Under the pieces are notes generated by a model. The model had not been told where the DNA came from, searched no databases, and was given only the letters and a program-made list of their open reading frames with translations. This document shows positions 63,946 through 64,000 of a DNA stretch of 64,000 nt, piece by piece (positions within the stretch are counted from its first letter, which is position 1; the number at the start of each line of letters is the position of its first letter). This DNA is from CAVSLM01 sp963728895 (GTDB taxonomy: Bacteria > Pseudomonadota > Gammaproteobacteria > JBBQDK01). The DNA lies in the NCBI GenBank assembly GCA_963728895.1, contig CAVSLM010000004.1, positions 175,899 through 239,898 of the forward strand, given 5' to 3'. The translations under genes and the position numbers were made by a program.

Positions 63946-64000
63946 TGCGACCTCCTAGAAGTGTCCAGCAGTCTGGTAGGCCATCGTAGCGTTTTCGTCC

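Overview
The window looks like a chromosomal segment next to the replication origin of a GC-rich gammaproteobacterium, with a foreign or misjoined block at its right end. The gammaproteobacterial reading rests on gene order: dnaA-dnaN-recF-gyrB, then plsC-gmhB-glyS-glyQ (as in Pseudomonas and relatives), glnA-DUF4124-ntrB-ntrC, rhodanese-thioredoxin-secB-gpsA with trmL, gpmI-envC-ctpA-yibQ, and hslV-hslU-DUF971-ubiE-ubiJ-ubiB. Placement near the sulfur-oxidising Chromatiales-type lineages is a guess.

Layout. 1-6123: replication initiation and gyrase genes on +, with a DnaA-box-rich gap that could be part of oriC. 6175-11106: phospholipid, heptose and glycyl-tRNA synthetase genes on -. 11198-14357: a hypothetical gene, then a translationally coupled PP-loop tRNA thiolase-like / TusA-like / CDF transporter operon. 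14358-19544: the nitrogen regulon core, with two NtrC enhancer sites, a sigma-54 promoter, glnA, a DUF4124 gene and ntrBC, the last behind an NtrC site that overlaps a TATAAT. 19559-24434: pyrD, trmL, gpsA, secB, thioredoxin, rhodanese and an ArsR regulator. 24616-31199: gpmI, envC, ctpA, yibQ, a DJ-1 family gene and uppP. 31222-37607: ubiB, ubiJ, RDD, ubiE, DUF971, hslU, hslV. 37723-43450: uvrD, rlpA-like, small proteins, DUF2189 and a Crp-like regulator. 43450-50345: an ATPase remnant, an acyltransferase, amylosucrase, DUF72, LOG-like, YjbQ and tag. 50468-56738: a GGDEF/EAL protein and a split TRAP transporter. 56812-63945: a broken HepT/MntA pair, a frameshifted AEP primase-helicase, a frameshifted SWIM/SNF2 helicase lacking its Walker A segment, and a VapBC pair. 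The last block resembles actinobacterial defence-type genes.

The most novel feature is a family of miniature inverted-repeat elements with CTAG-flanked ends. There are two full copies of 262 bp (20552-20813 and 32911-33172) and three deleted relatives (11774, 16692, 21329). They sit against gene starts and stops, and the copies carry internal palindromes. A second, unrelated 101-bp palindromic element with CTAG ends (21355-21455) lies between trmL and gpsA and supplies both of their stop codons.

Sequence quality matters here. Single-base frameshifts break dnaA, dnaN and glyS, all indispensable genes in the first 9 kb. At least a dozen more lie in the last 7 kb, and none is apparent between. 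These are probably mostly base-call errors near contig ends, so broken genes at the ends should be read with that in mind.
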